Assembly: GCA_025201705.1 (NCBI GenBank)
Contig: MU617333.1
Span: 1 to 15,702 of the forward strand
DNA length: 15,702 nt
DNA from: Dissophora ornata
Lineage: Eukaryota; Mortierellomycota; Mortierellomycetes; Mortierellales; Mortierellaceae
Reading direction: 5' to 3'
Of this stretch, positions 1-10,832 are shown piece after piece. The notes under the pieces are model-generated. The model had not been told where the DNA came from, ran no database searches, and saw nothing but the letters and a program-made list of their open reading frames with translations. The position numbers were made by a program, and so were the translations under genes. The first letter of the stretch is position 1. Each line of letters begins with the position of its first letter.

Positions 1-18
1 AAAAAAAAAAAAAAAAAA
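1..18. repeat. A18 homopolymer tract at window edge
   Basis: Eighteen consecutive A residues open the window. Similar A-tracts lie just past the ends of the genes at 8792, 10832 and 14854, so this one could mark the 3' flank of a gene left of the window, but that gene is not visible. Confidence 0.6.
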
Positions 19-75
19 TGGTGGCGTTTCTCTCAGTGCTCCCTCGGACTGTCAAGTTTAAAGACGACAAACAAT

Positions 76-85
76 AAACGCGTCT
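76..85. promoter_or_regulatory. MCB-like element (AAACGCGTCT) upstream of the CAF-1 gene
   Basis: The core ACGCGT (78-83) is the MluI cell-cycle box bound in yeasts by the MBF complex (Mbp1/Swi6 or Cdc10/Res) at G1/S genes. It lies about 170 bp before the CAF-1 start, a fitting place for an S-phase histone-deposition gene. Caution: ACGCGT occurs at least seven more times in the window (for example 3170, 5484, 8367, 8654, 10942, 14797, 15116), about twice chance expectation, mostly in places with no promoter role. An AATAAA (73-78) overlaps it and could instead belong to an upstream gene. Confidence 0.35.
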
Positions 86-248
86 GAGTATTGCATGCCA
101 ACTCATCGCCCATCACTGACTGGATCCACTTCTCTAGACTCGCTGAACGCAATATTGACAAGACATATCTCCAAGACCGGAACATTGTCTAGGAATCAAA
201 AAGAAAGCAACTGGCACCTCGTCCTGGAGATCATTAGAGACGCAACTA

Positions 249-3200
249 ATGCCCCCAAAATCATCATCCCCGGTGAAGCCGAGAACGCTCAGCACATTCT
301 TCACCAAAGATGCAGCTGCAGCAACCAACAACTCTACAACCGACGTGAATTCTGCAAAACGTAAGGATTCTAACACTTGTCCAAGAACCAGTGTCGCCTT
401 TTTTTTTTTTTAGTTTGCACACCTGACGCTCTCAGGAGTATCCTTTTGTACCTGAATAACAGCCATTGACGCCACGGACTCGGCCGCCAACCCGACTTCT
501 CCAGAGAAGCGAAAGACAAAGAAACGGGCAACGAAATCGAATGCCAAGGAGGCTTCCGAGAATCAGCAACCTGCCTCAGCTGACAATATCACAACTACGC
601 AAGGAGACCCACTACCAAAGGGATCGCCAAAACCAAAAGGAAACAAGCGTCCAGCTGCCAAAAAAGAGTCATTCTTTGAAGTTGCCATTTCAGTCGGGGA
701 ATCCGACGATGCAAAAGATGCCACTTCAACTGATACAAATAACCCCAATCCTACGACAACAACGGATTCAAACCCGTCACCATTTTTGGCAGAGACAAAG
801 GAAGGAGCAGCGACGGCGCCTCGATCGCCTAATAAATTCATGACAGTAAACGGGACAGTGATCTTGAATGGCACAGCAGGCACAAGCTCCAGCAATCTCA
901 GCAAATTTAACAAGAGTGACGCCGCATCGATGTTTAAGGTCAGGAGCGGGAAGGCCTATATAACAGAGACTAAGCTCAGGTTTTCAGCTCACCCCTCCGC
1001 AATTGCAGACTTGTGCAGGTTTCACGAGTACAGGGAAGAACTTCGGGAAGCCGAGGATTTGACACAATATCCAGGAGCAGTGTTGATGACAGACCACGTA
1101 GAGATCACAAGTCTGCCGGCAGAACACTACAGCCTGATTGCAAAGTTGGTCGAGGAGAGCGAGCTTTTGTTGGCCGAGATGGCGACAGGCTTCATGACTA
1201 CGCTTTGCCCATCTGGATTTGAAGCATTTGAAGACTTTGCAGCATCCATCGAGACTCAGGACGCAGACGAAAAGATGGAAATCGATGGAGATGTGGATGT
1301 GGATGTGGACGGTGGCGAAATCAAGCAAACTCCAGTCCAGAGGATTGGTACAACGGTCTCACCTGCTGCTGTCATGGAGGCAGTTCAAGCGGTGGCCCAG
1401 CGAGTCAACTACGGCATTCCCGTCTCAAACCTTCCTGGCCCTGTTCCTGTGACACCACCAAATCTGTCGGTTTATCGATGGGAGGTTCAGGATATAGACC
1501 GTTACTTCCCAAGCAATATGAAAGCGGCAGTGCTTAAGCGGAGAAGCAAACGAATGGAAGCATCAGCAGCCTTGACAGCTTGGTACTTGGGACTGGATGC
1601 AAAGCAACAGGAGGAATTGTGTCCTGCTCCTGTCACTCCTGTCAAAGCACCCGGTACGGCTTTGGGTGTCGAGAATGGACCACTTGCAGCAGGCAAGAGG
1701 AGTCGATTGTCGATTGGGGGCGAGAGCATGGATGTCGACACAGATGGAGCTTCACTCTCTGGGGTTGTAGCAGATAGGGATGGGGTGAGCAAGTCTGGAG
1801 CAATCCTTGTTGAGGGTCAACCAACCGTTGCAGCGGCGCTGGATCCGGCTATCATTGAGTCGAAACTGAAAGAAGCAGAGGCAAAAAAGAAGGAGGCGGA
1901 GGCCAAGGAGGAACGTCGCTTGGAGAAGGAACGCAAGATGGCAGAGAGGCAGATCGAGAAAGATATGAAGGAGGCCGAGCGTGTCCAAAAGGAGGAAGCG
2001 AAGAAACGAAAGGCTGAAGAAGAACGATTGAAGAAGGAACAGGTAAGCATGGTACAGTGTCGTACAAGGAACATATGTCGAATCATTTCAGCGAGAAACT
2101 AACGATACTATAATTGAATCCTTGAAGACGTCTATGCGGTTCGTGGGATTCTTCAAGGCCGTGGTGCCTCTCTCCACTAAGAAGGATGTCTCGCAGACTT
2201 GCACAAAGAATGACCCAGCCGCCCCCTCGCTTTCTGAACTCTTCCACCCTTTCCACGTCAAAAAATATACCACACTCGCGCCAATCAATCAATTCACGAA
2301 AGAAGTCACCAATGAGGCGATTGACAAGGAGCTGAATATTAATCCTGAGGAGGGCACCAGCATGGAAGTCAGCTCAGACATGGACGTGGACTGCGATCAT
2401 GAAGTGCCACCTACAATCGAGGAAGCAGCAGCTCAAGCAATATTGTCGGGACTGTTTTCGAAATCGGCACGGCCTAATGACACTGCTTCTCAACATCGCA
2501 AGAAGAAGCTGCCACGGTGTTACAAGTCCATGACGGTTCCTGAAGTAGTGCAATCTGGCCTGTTACTCCAGGATGAGGACGATGATACAAACTACGTGCT
2601 CACTTGGAAAGACATTCCTTCGCTCCGGATGCGACTGATGCAGTTTGCAGAGAACTATCGTCCGGCTTACTATGGTGAGTTAGAGCACAGTGGTGGACAA
2701 ATTGATATTTATGTTAACACTGCGAGCTCTTCCATATGGGTTCTTGGCTATGCTGATAGTCTCGTTTGATATTGGCTAGGTACCTGGTCCAAGCGCAGTA
2801 AGAATGTCTCTGGACGCCGGTTTTTAGGCAAAGATACAGAGCTGATTGACTATGACTTTGACAGCGAGGCCGAATGGGAGGAAGATGAGGAGGGCGAGGA
2901 GTGCAAGAGTGACGACGACGAGGAGGATGCAGAAGATCTTGGAAGTGATCAGGACGAAGAGGTATGCGAGCACAACGCGCTTTTGTTTATCTGATACCTT
3001 TTGAAAATGTTCAGTGTGGTGCACTAATCCTTTTGATACTCTTTTTGCACGCACAGGATGACTGGCTGGTGCCCGAAGGATATCTTTCAGAGGACGAGGG
3101 CTTGGATGCTGGCGAAGAAGGTGGATCAAAGTCGGAGATGAACTTTCAGAAGAAATCAAAGGAGCTTCGACGCGTACGCGAACCTTTTGTTGTTGCAAAC

Positions 3201-3607
3201 GACTGACGCAGAACAGTAACGACGACATATATATATACTGATGTTGGATCCTATTTTCTATGCCTATTTCTGCAGCCTGCGGTGGCTCAAATGACGCCAA
3301 TTATCGTTGGACCAGTTTTCGAGATGACGCTGGGAGAGTGCTCTAGTCACCCTGCACTGGAGCCATATCACGTCGAATTCCTTGGAGGTACGAGATATAG
3401 CTTTGACCGATGTTGTTTAACATCCATACGTCTACAATCTGCATTTCTCTAGAGACTGATGATTTTGCCACCACACCTCGGTTGATTCTTCATAGACTAT
3501 GGCATTGGCATGGATATGTTCCATGCGGTAGAAACAAGTGCACCGCCGCCTTCTTGCAGTCAGGTGTAAGGCCAATTGTCAACGATGCACCATCGTTTGT
3601 ATATTAG
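249..3607 (+). CDS. CAC1: Chromatin assembly factor 1 large subunit (p150/Cac1-like)
   Basis: Largest subunit of the nuclear CAF-1 complex, which deposits H3-H4 on newly replicated DNA through PCNA. Seven exons: 249-360, 463-2042, 2092-2674, 2780-2961, 3057-3173, 3276-3387, 3453-3607; 946 residues, close to the human protein. Features in order: PIP-like RTLSTFF (residues 13-19); low-complexity K/S/T region; a 195-423 stretch of mixed, folded-looking composition; a K/E/R-rich helix (about 502-567, the KER DNA-binding region); a second PIP-like motif ending in GFF (583-585); a conserved block ending AENYRPAYYGTW (about 700-761); the ED acidic histone-binding region with DSEAEWEEDEEGE (about 783-795); VPEGYLSEDEG (about 824-834). 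ATG 249 is the first in-frame ATG after the TGA at 156 and adds the PIP motif. The last exon, after VGPVFE and a short C-terminal domain, is the least certain part. The family call is firm; the first and last exons are models from splice signals and phase. Confidence 0.93.
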
Positions 3608-3840
3608 CCCAATAAAAAATCAATCGCAGACGTCACACTAGCGTGCGGACAAAGTGAAATCACGCCCAACACAAACAAGTGCTCACAGGCTCGTGCCTGT
3701 CCCCTTCTCACATCATCCCCATCGCTACTGCGAATGCCATCTCTCAGTGGCTCCACCGCACTATAAACCCATACTCCATTCTATTCACTGCAAACCCCGA
3801 CAAAGACACCTAGAGTATTTATAAAATAAGAACGGCAGAT
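3608..3840 (+). promoter_or_regulatory. CAF-1/dynactin intergenic region with TATA-like box
   Basis: This 233-bp gap holds AATAAA at 3611-3616, only four bases past the CAF-1 stop, a candidate poly(A) signal. It also holds TATAAA at 3762-3767, about 79 bp before the dynactin ATG and plausibly spaced for a start site near 3790-3800. The interval between is C-rich, with no repeat or RNA gene seen. Confidence 0.5.
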
Positions 3841-6800
3841 ATGGCCGATCCTGGAACACAGCAGTCGAACGAGTTAAGCATCGGCAGTAGGGTCGAGGTC
3901 AGCGGAAACCTCGGCTATGTTCGCTACTCTGGCACGACGTCCTTTGCCACAGGAAAATGGGTCGGTGTCGAGTTGGACCTGGCCAAAGGCAAGAATGCCG
4001 GCGTGGTCGAAGGCAAGCGGTACTTTGAATGCAAGGCGGCACATGGCGTCTTTGTCAGACCATCGCAAGCGCACCCTGTCGCCGAGGGTCCTGCGACAGG
4101 AGTTCAGGTAAGAGCATAGTCGCGTAGAGTGGGTGTTGCATAACGAGCTGCGCTCTGCGCATCGCCAGCTAGTACGCCGAGGAGTGAGCTCACTTACTAA
4201 TGAGCTTGCTGTTCTGTTGCCTGAATGCATGTGTCTCGATGAACAAAAGCCGGAAGCAGTTAGCCGAGCTTCGCGATCAGCAAGCGTAAGCGGCCGCTCT
4301 GCCTTAGCCACAGGATCCCGCTTGAGCATCCCAGGAAGTAGACCAGCAGCTGCCAAGACACCGGCTTCTGGTGCAGCCCCAGCTGCAGCAACTGCAGCAA
4401 CTGCCTCGCGACTCACGAGACCCGCAGCAACAAGAAGACCAAGCGTTTTGGAGTCTACGCCAGAATCACCAGGGTCCTCACGAAAGATCCGCGCGCCTCA
4501 ACCATCCAGAGATGAAGATATCTCCAAGGCTGACCAGTCTTCTCGGTTCGAAACCCCGCCTAGCGACCCGAGTTTTCAGCAACCGCATCTTCAACAACAA
4601 CAACAACAACAACAACAACACCAGCAGGCGCTTTCCTTGCTTGAGGAAGAGGACGATAGTCTGTTGGCTCAGGAGCAGCTGCTTCAGCAGGAACTCGAGC
4701 AGGAAGAGGCTCTCCTTGCTGAAGGGCAGCAACAGGAGGAGGTGCAAAGTTTTGCTCCGCCACCGCCGCCAGCCTACTCTGCCTCGAACGCCCCTCAGTT
4801 GTCATCGCAGACATCCATGACCAACTTGAATGGTGTACAGAAATCAGAGCCAGGTGTATCCGTGAAGGAATATGAGGAGCTGAAGATTAAACTACGCATT
4901 ATTGAATCTAAGCGGACGGAAGACCGGGAAAAGATTCGTGAAGCTGAGAAGGCCAAGGAAGAGTCGGAACAGTTCTTGAACATTCGAACAAAGCTTCAAG
5001 GTAAAGATACTTTTGGAAGATGTCTTTCTTTTTTTTTTTTTTTTTTGTCTCGCTAGATAGTTTTCATTACGCGCGCATTTATTGGTAACGCATGGATGCT
5101 AACTGAACCGGTGATCACAACACGCTATTAGCCAAGCTCGCGGAGATGCAACAGGAGCTGCGAGACTCAAAGCGGACTCTTAAAGAGGCTGTCGCCGAGA
5201 AAGAGGCGTTTGAAGCGAAATACAACGACGTAGTTGACTCGATGGAGGTCACTATGCTGGACAAGGAGATGGCTGAGGAGAGGGCAGAGAATCTGCAGCA
5301 TGAGGTCAATATCCTGAAGGAGAAGGTTGACGAGATGCACGTTGATTTGAACGTGTTCCAGCAGGACGAAGGTAATGCAACAGAAGCTGTTCTCTATCAT
5401 TGTTCACGCTACTGCTAGGGATTGCCACATGCTCCTCCATTGAAATTTGATTTCACATGCAACCATCCGTTTATTAATTGAGCACGCGTCTGACCCACCT
5501 CGATATGTCTTCCCCCCACCCCAACACACACAGCCAACCCGTCGAACTCAGGTGTCAGCCAGATTCAGCTGGAGAAGCAGAATGAACGTCTCAAGGAAGC
5601 CTTGCTCAGGTACGGGAGAACAATGACATTGAACACCATGCCAACTTGCCAACTTGCAGATACCAGTGCAAAGACTTCTTCGACAATGCTAACAATTGCA
5701 ATGTAAAAACATATAGGCTAAGAGATATGACCAGCGAACAGGAGGCAGAGATGACCAGGAAGCTCAAGAACCTCGAAAAGGAGGCTTCGTTGGTTCAGGA
5801 ATTGCAAATCGAAAACGAAAAGCTGAGAGAGATCCGGGAGTTGGCAGAGAACCAGATGGAAGATCTGAAGCAGCGTCTGGACGATGCCATTGGTGCCGAG
5901 GACATGATCGAGCAGCTCTCTGAAAAGAATATCACTCTTGGTGAGAAGATCGAAGAGATGCAGAGTGCCATTGATGACCTCGAGGCCCTCAAGGAGCTCA
6001 ATGACGAGTTGGAGGAGAACCATAGCGAGACCGAGAAACAGCTGCAGGCTGAGATTAACGTCAAGGATGGTCAGCTCAGAGAACACCAGAAGAAGATCGA
6101 GACGCTAGATGAGAATGTTGGCGACTATGAAAACACGATTCTTCAGTTCCGTGAGTTGGTGGCACATCTTCAGAGCGACTTGGAGCAGCTGCGCCGAAAG
6201 GAAGAGTCTCAGTCTGGTGGATTGGGAAGCCAGTCGCAAGCCATGCTCAGCCTCAACCTCCAGCTGCAGTCCACGGCAATGAAGGCACAAGCCAAGGCTA
6301 TTGATCTTGAGCTCAGAAAGTTGGATGCTCTTCAAGCGAACGACAACCTGATGCTGGTTCAGCCCTACCTGCCCGACGGATTTTTCAAGACCGAGAACGA
6401 CTCGATTCAGTGCCTGCTCTTGTTCAAGCGCCTTTCATTCAAGTCGGAGCTGATGAGTAAGCATCTGGAGCAGCAGTACGGAATTTCCGACAAGATTACT
6501 CAAAATGTGGTACCGTCGGAGCTCGTCCCCATTTGTGAGGTCCGCCAAAAGTTGGCCTGGTTCGGCGACATGGCCAAGCGATTTGTTTCGTTCATTGAGG
6601 GCTGCCCTGTGGATGTCTTTGCTAAGATGGGTCAAGTCTACCACGATCTCATTGGCACTGAGCGCCGTCTCAACAACTGGGTCGAGCTCCTGCGCAAGGA
6701 GGAACTCAAAGAGTCGGACTGCGTTGTCGATTTGCACAGAGCGATTGCTCAGCTGGACCATCTGGCTGACACTTACTTGACCGAAACCAAGTTGGATCTC

Positions 6801-8792
6801 GTTGAGCGCTACCATGGCGCTGTTCGTGCAGTGGATTTGAATTTCGACCGCCTCTTTGTTAACTTGACGACTGTTGGTGCTATGTTCAAGACGAGCGAGG
6901 ACGGTATTCGCTTGGTCGATTCGGATGATATCCAATACCAGTTGATCCAGACAGTGACCAGCTTGGGCTCTCAGGCCAAATCTGGCAAGGCAGCTACGAG
7001 GTATGTCGAATTTTATTGTGTATAATAGTCATCTGTTTATCTACGCTTTGGCGCTTTATTAATGTTTGTATATATTTTTTTTATTTAGGAAACTCTTGAG
7101 AAAGCTCGACGAGCTCGCGTCTCAGGCATCAGTTGTCAAGCCAGAGTGCTTCTCTCTTTACAGGAACGCCTGCGCCACTAGCACCAAGTTGGGCGAGTTC
7201 ACGCATGAGGCCAAGAACAAAATTGCTCACTACGTCAAAGCCCGACGAGAAGGCGTCAAGACGGATCCTATTCACCAGGTCATTCATGATGTCACCGACT
7301 CGCATTTAGGCGTTAGTGAGACGGGTATGTGGGATGGATGCCGCAAGCTGTTGAATGGCCTGTTGCAGGACGTTACTGCTTTGGCTGAGAGTATCATGGA
7401 TCCAGAGATTGCCGTCAAAGGTCGGTTGATTTAGAAGCAATTTGCTCGTGAAAATGTAGTCATTCTACTGCACTATACTAACGGGAGGAATATCTCAATG
7501 CAACAGTAACAAAGGCGGACAAGGTGTGGATTAAGAGGGCCGCGGATATGAAGGCCGAAGTTGTTGTGAACGTTGACGCGGAGCAAAAGGTGCATACCCT
7601 TTCAGAGCAAGTTCTCAAGCTCGTCAAGGAAGTCAAGCTTAAGGAGCAGGCCTTGCAGGAATCTGGCGTCGAGATTGAGTTGCTCGGAAAGCGCATGGAG
7701 TCTTTCAAGAAGCAGGCCGAGCAGTTGTCGATTTTGGATCGGGATGCGGATAAGGCCAAGAAGCAAGAACAAGTCTATGAGGTGGCTATCAGTACTTTGC
7801 AAGCTGAGATGGCTTCATTGGAGGAGGAGAATGCTCAATTGAAACGGCTAGGCAAGAAGTCTGAGAGCAGGAACACCGCTGCTCCTCTCAAGAGGACTCT
7901 TCACCACGGTCAGCACGGACATAGCAACACCCACCACGACCAGGACTCAACAGGCTCGATGGTTCTGGATGGTGCAGATGCTGGATCTAACAGAGAGCAG
8001 TTGATCCAGATCGAGTCCTTGAAGTCTGCACTTCGATTCATGCGTTCTGAGAATGCATCGTTGAGGACGAGAGCCGCTATGATGGACTTGGGCTTGTCTG
8101 CAGATATGTCTGCATTGTCTGGACCTCTTAGTCGCAAGTCGGAAGTTGATGGACCATCCTTCCTGTCCGAGGCTGACCGTCCTGAGGCTCAGAAGCGACA
8201 GCTGTCAGCAGATTCTGAGCTAAAGGCTGTAGCCTTGGAGACCAGGAGACTGCTCAAGGATGCCAGGGTCATTTGTGCTTCTCCCAAGATTGTGGATTTG
8301 ACCAGGCATACAGCTTCCAAGGTAGCGGCATCAGCGGCAGGATCTGCGGAGACTGGCGCAGGAGCTACGCGTCGTCCTTGGCAGGCACAGCAGACTCGCC
8401 CAGAGTGGCAGTACCATAACCAGCAGGCTGCTCTGAACACGATCCAGCAAAGAAGCAATGAGCTCAAAGAAAGGTTGGCCAAGGTCTCTCGCGTGGCAGT
8501 CCTGCCTACGCCTACGAAATTCAAGAAGGTAAACCCACGTCCCCATTGTTAATTGACATTGCACAGTACATACACCGGGCAGTGTTACTCACCACACAGT
8601 GTCTTCTGTAACAAAAAAAAATGATAGCTTTCCCTGATGGATGCCCCGATCGGACGCGTTCACTTGCCCCGGGGCGTATCTAGTCTCGTTGGTACGCCAG
8701 AGAGCCAGCAAGTGCCGGCGCGAAAAGACCTGGCGGTGTTCCTAAGGAGCAGTGCAGAGTTTGAAGCGATGCACCAGCTCTTTGTGCGCTAG
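3841..8792 (+). CDS. DCTN1: Dynactin p150Glued subunit (DCTN1/NIP100 family)
   Basis: Largest dynactin subunit; it links cytoplasmic dynein to microtubules and cargo for nuclear migration and retrograde transport. Exons: 3841-4107, 4250-5000, 5132-5371, 5534-5609, 5717-7000, 7089-7420, 7507-8528, 8628-8792; all phases agree, giving 1378 residues (human about 1280). An N-terminal CAP-Gly domain (about 12-75) carries GKNAG at 50-54 where GKNDG is usual. It is followed by a basic Ser/Ala/Arg-rich segment, a Q9 tract, an acidic Q/E-rich segment and a proline run. Coiled coil 1 spans about 293-600 and includes DKEMAEERAE and LEKQNERLKEALLRLRDM, family hallmarks joined across exons. The dynactin domain covers about 615-900 and a second coiled coil about 990-1110. 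The start has a good context (G at -3 and +4). The first intron has a clear TACTAATG branch site near 4196, and 4249 is the first usable AG after it. The donor at 7421 (GTCGGT) is weak, but its phase and the protein continuity fit. Confidence 0.95.
4592..4627 (+). repeat. CAA trinucleotide repeat encoding polyglutamine
   Basis: Nine CAA codons in a row, then CAC CAG CAG, encode Q9-H-QQ within exon 2 of the dynactin gene, in the linker between the CAP-Gly domain and the first coiled coil. The pure CAA run should be prone to length change. Confidence 0.95.
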
Positions 8793-9129
8793 AAATATAT
8801 GTTAAACTCAGCAATAAAGACTGTAAAAAAAGTAAAAAAAGTAAAAAAAAAAAAAGTTCCCCGCAACTTTGTCGTTTTTTACTGGCGCCAGTCTGTCGGT
8901 TTCCAGTTTCCTACAATTGCCCGTAGATTTGCATGGACTATCTCTGTGTACGAGCAGTGTCGCAGCCAATCACCACCCTCGATTCGCGATTCACGGAAGA
9001 GAGCATTAAAGAACGCATGTTTCCCTCCGTATCTCTCTCTCTCTCTTTCTCTCTCTCACCCCCTTTCTGTTTGCATCTTTCATTCCGCAACACACGACAG
9101 CCTCATTTCCAAAAAAACACAAAGACAGA
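8793..9129 (+). promoter_or_regulatory. Dynactin 3' flank and allantoinase promoter region
   Basis: This 337-bp gap holds AATAAA (8813-8818), 20 bp past the dynactin stop, then three tandem units of GT plus A7, A7 and A13 (8823-8855). On the allantoinase side there is a CCAAT box (8966-8970), about 160 bp before the ATG, and a CT-rich tract (9032-9056). No GATA-type (HGATAR) nitrogen-control site stood out by eye in this gap. Confidence 0.5.
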
Positions 9130-10832
9130 ATGCCAATTGCACCTCGCCTCGTCATCACCTCCAGTAGGGTTCTGCGCTCTCCTGCGGCGCCTGCTTCCCC
9201 AGGAACCATCGTTGTGGATAAAGCCTCGGGGAAGGTCATGGAGGTGCTCGATATCATCAAGACCCGTGAGGACGTCTCGGAGGAGGACGAGTACGTGGAT
9301 GCGGGCAATAATGTCGTCATGCCTGGAGTTGTCGATGCGCACGTAAGGGCAACTCTTTTTCTTTCTTTCTTCTAATCGACATGCCCGCGCGTCGTATCGA
9401 AACACCCCAGACGTGTTCATGGACATACTGAATATTGATCATTGATTCAACGATCGGCCTTTTTCTTAGGTCCATATCAATGAACCGGGCAGAACTGATT
9501 GGGAAGGCTTTGCGACTGCCACCAAGGCTGCCGCTGCTGGTGGGTTTTGTCAGCTACATTTTTCCAATGCCTGTTCGAATCGATTCTTGAGGCATGAAAA
9601 AAAAAATCCTGATCCAGGCATCTGTATTGCATTTCTCGTACTAGGGGGTGTTACGACTTTGATCGACATGCCCTTGAACTCTATCCCACCAACCACCACT
9701 GTCGAGAACCTCCACGTCAAGACAGATGCTGCTCGTGGCCAGACTTATGTCGATGTTGGCTTTTACGGAGGCGTGATTCCTACGAACGTTAATGATCTCG
9801 TCCCCTTGGTCAAGGCCGGTGTCAAGGGTTTCAAATGCTTCATGATCGAGTCTGGCGTGGATGAATTTCCCTGTGTGAACGAGGAGGAGATCAAGGCAGC
9901 GATGGAAAAATTCCAGGAGACCGACTCTGTGTTCATGTTCCATGCAGAGATGGATTGTGGAGATGTTCCAAAGCCCGAGGGTATGGATCCCAAGGCCTAC
10001 AACACTTTTTTGCACCAGCGTCCTCAGGTGTTGGAAACGAACGCGATTCGCACAATCATCAAGTTGGCAAAGCAGTATCCCAAGGTCCGTTGCCACATTG
10101 TCCACTTGTCCGCATCGGATGCGTTGCCGATGATCCGTCAGGCGAGGGCAGAGGGTGTCAAGCTGACGGTTGAGACATGCCCACATTACCTGTCGCTGAA
10201 CTCTGAGATTGTTCCAGAGGGTGCAACAGAGTACAAATGCTGCCCACCTATCCGAGAGAATGAGAATAGGGAAAAGCTGTGGGAGGCACTCAAGGAGGGT
10301 ACAATTGATTATGTGGTCTCGGATCATTCTCCCTGCGTAGTAGAGCTGAAGCTGATGGATGCTGGTGACTTTGTGGGCGCCTGGGGCGGTATTGGCGGTC
10401 TGCAGTTTGGGATTCCTGTTGTCTGGACTGAGGCTCGCCGTCGCGGATGCACGTAAGTCCATGTATTAGCGTGTTGTATGTGTGGGTGTCGATGATATTA
10501 ACGTTCCTGCCATTACTTTTTTTACTGCGCAATGAAACAAAAACAGCATCCAGGATTTGACAAAGTGGCAGAGCTTCAACACAGCTCGCCAGGTCGGGTT
10601 GGGTGGTGTGAAGGGGTCAATCGAGGTTGGTGCAGATGCCGACTTTGTGGTGTGGAACCCGGACGAGACGTTTGTGATCAGGAAGGAGATTATTGAATTC
10701 AAGAACAAGGTCACGCCCTACATGGGTCGTACGCTGCACGGAGTGGTCAAGGAGACGTATGTCCGGGGACAGCGAGTCTGGTCCCAGGGAAAGAGCGCGT
10801 CGGATGTTGCGCTGGGCAAGCTCTTGCTGTGA
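9130..10832 (+). CDS. DAL1: Allantoinase
   Basis: Cyclic amidohydrolase that opens the hydantoin ring of allantoin to give allantoate, the step after urate breakdown that lets the fungus use purines as nitrogen. Exons: 9130-9342, 9470-9539, 9645-10452, 10547-10832; 458 residues, the usual family length. All expected binuclear metal ligands are visible: His71 and His73 (DAHVHINEPG), the carboxylated Lys158 (VKGFKCFM), His194 (FMFHAE), His248 (CHIVHLSA) and Asp321 (VSDHSPC). NEPGRTDWEGF and MPLNSIPPTT are typical of allantoinase rather than dihydropyrimidinase or dihydroorotase. The HVH motif is split by intron 1 after the first His. The start has A at -3 and the protein begins directly with the N-terminal beta domain. 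There is no signal peptide or obvious C-terminal peroxisomal signal (ends KLLL), so it is probably cytosolic. No other purine-catabolic gene lies beside it in this window. Confidence 0.97.

Noticed and set aside
4310..4345. SxIP-type EB1-binding motif (RLSIPGSR) in the dynactin linker
   Set aside because: The Ser is directly before Ile-Pro, so the S-x-I-P spacing is not met.
3874..4416. 180-codon minus-strand open frame over the dynactin CAP-Gly region
   Set aside because: It crosses exon, intron and exon of dynactin on the opposite strand and encodes Ala/Arg-rich low-complexity sequence.
9641..10462. 273-codon minus-strand open frame opposite allantoinase exon 3
   Set aside because: It mirrors a strongly conserved coding exon and shows no domain of its own; an antisense shadow.
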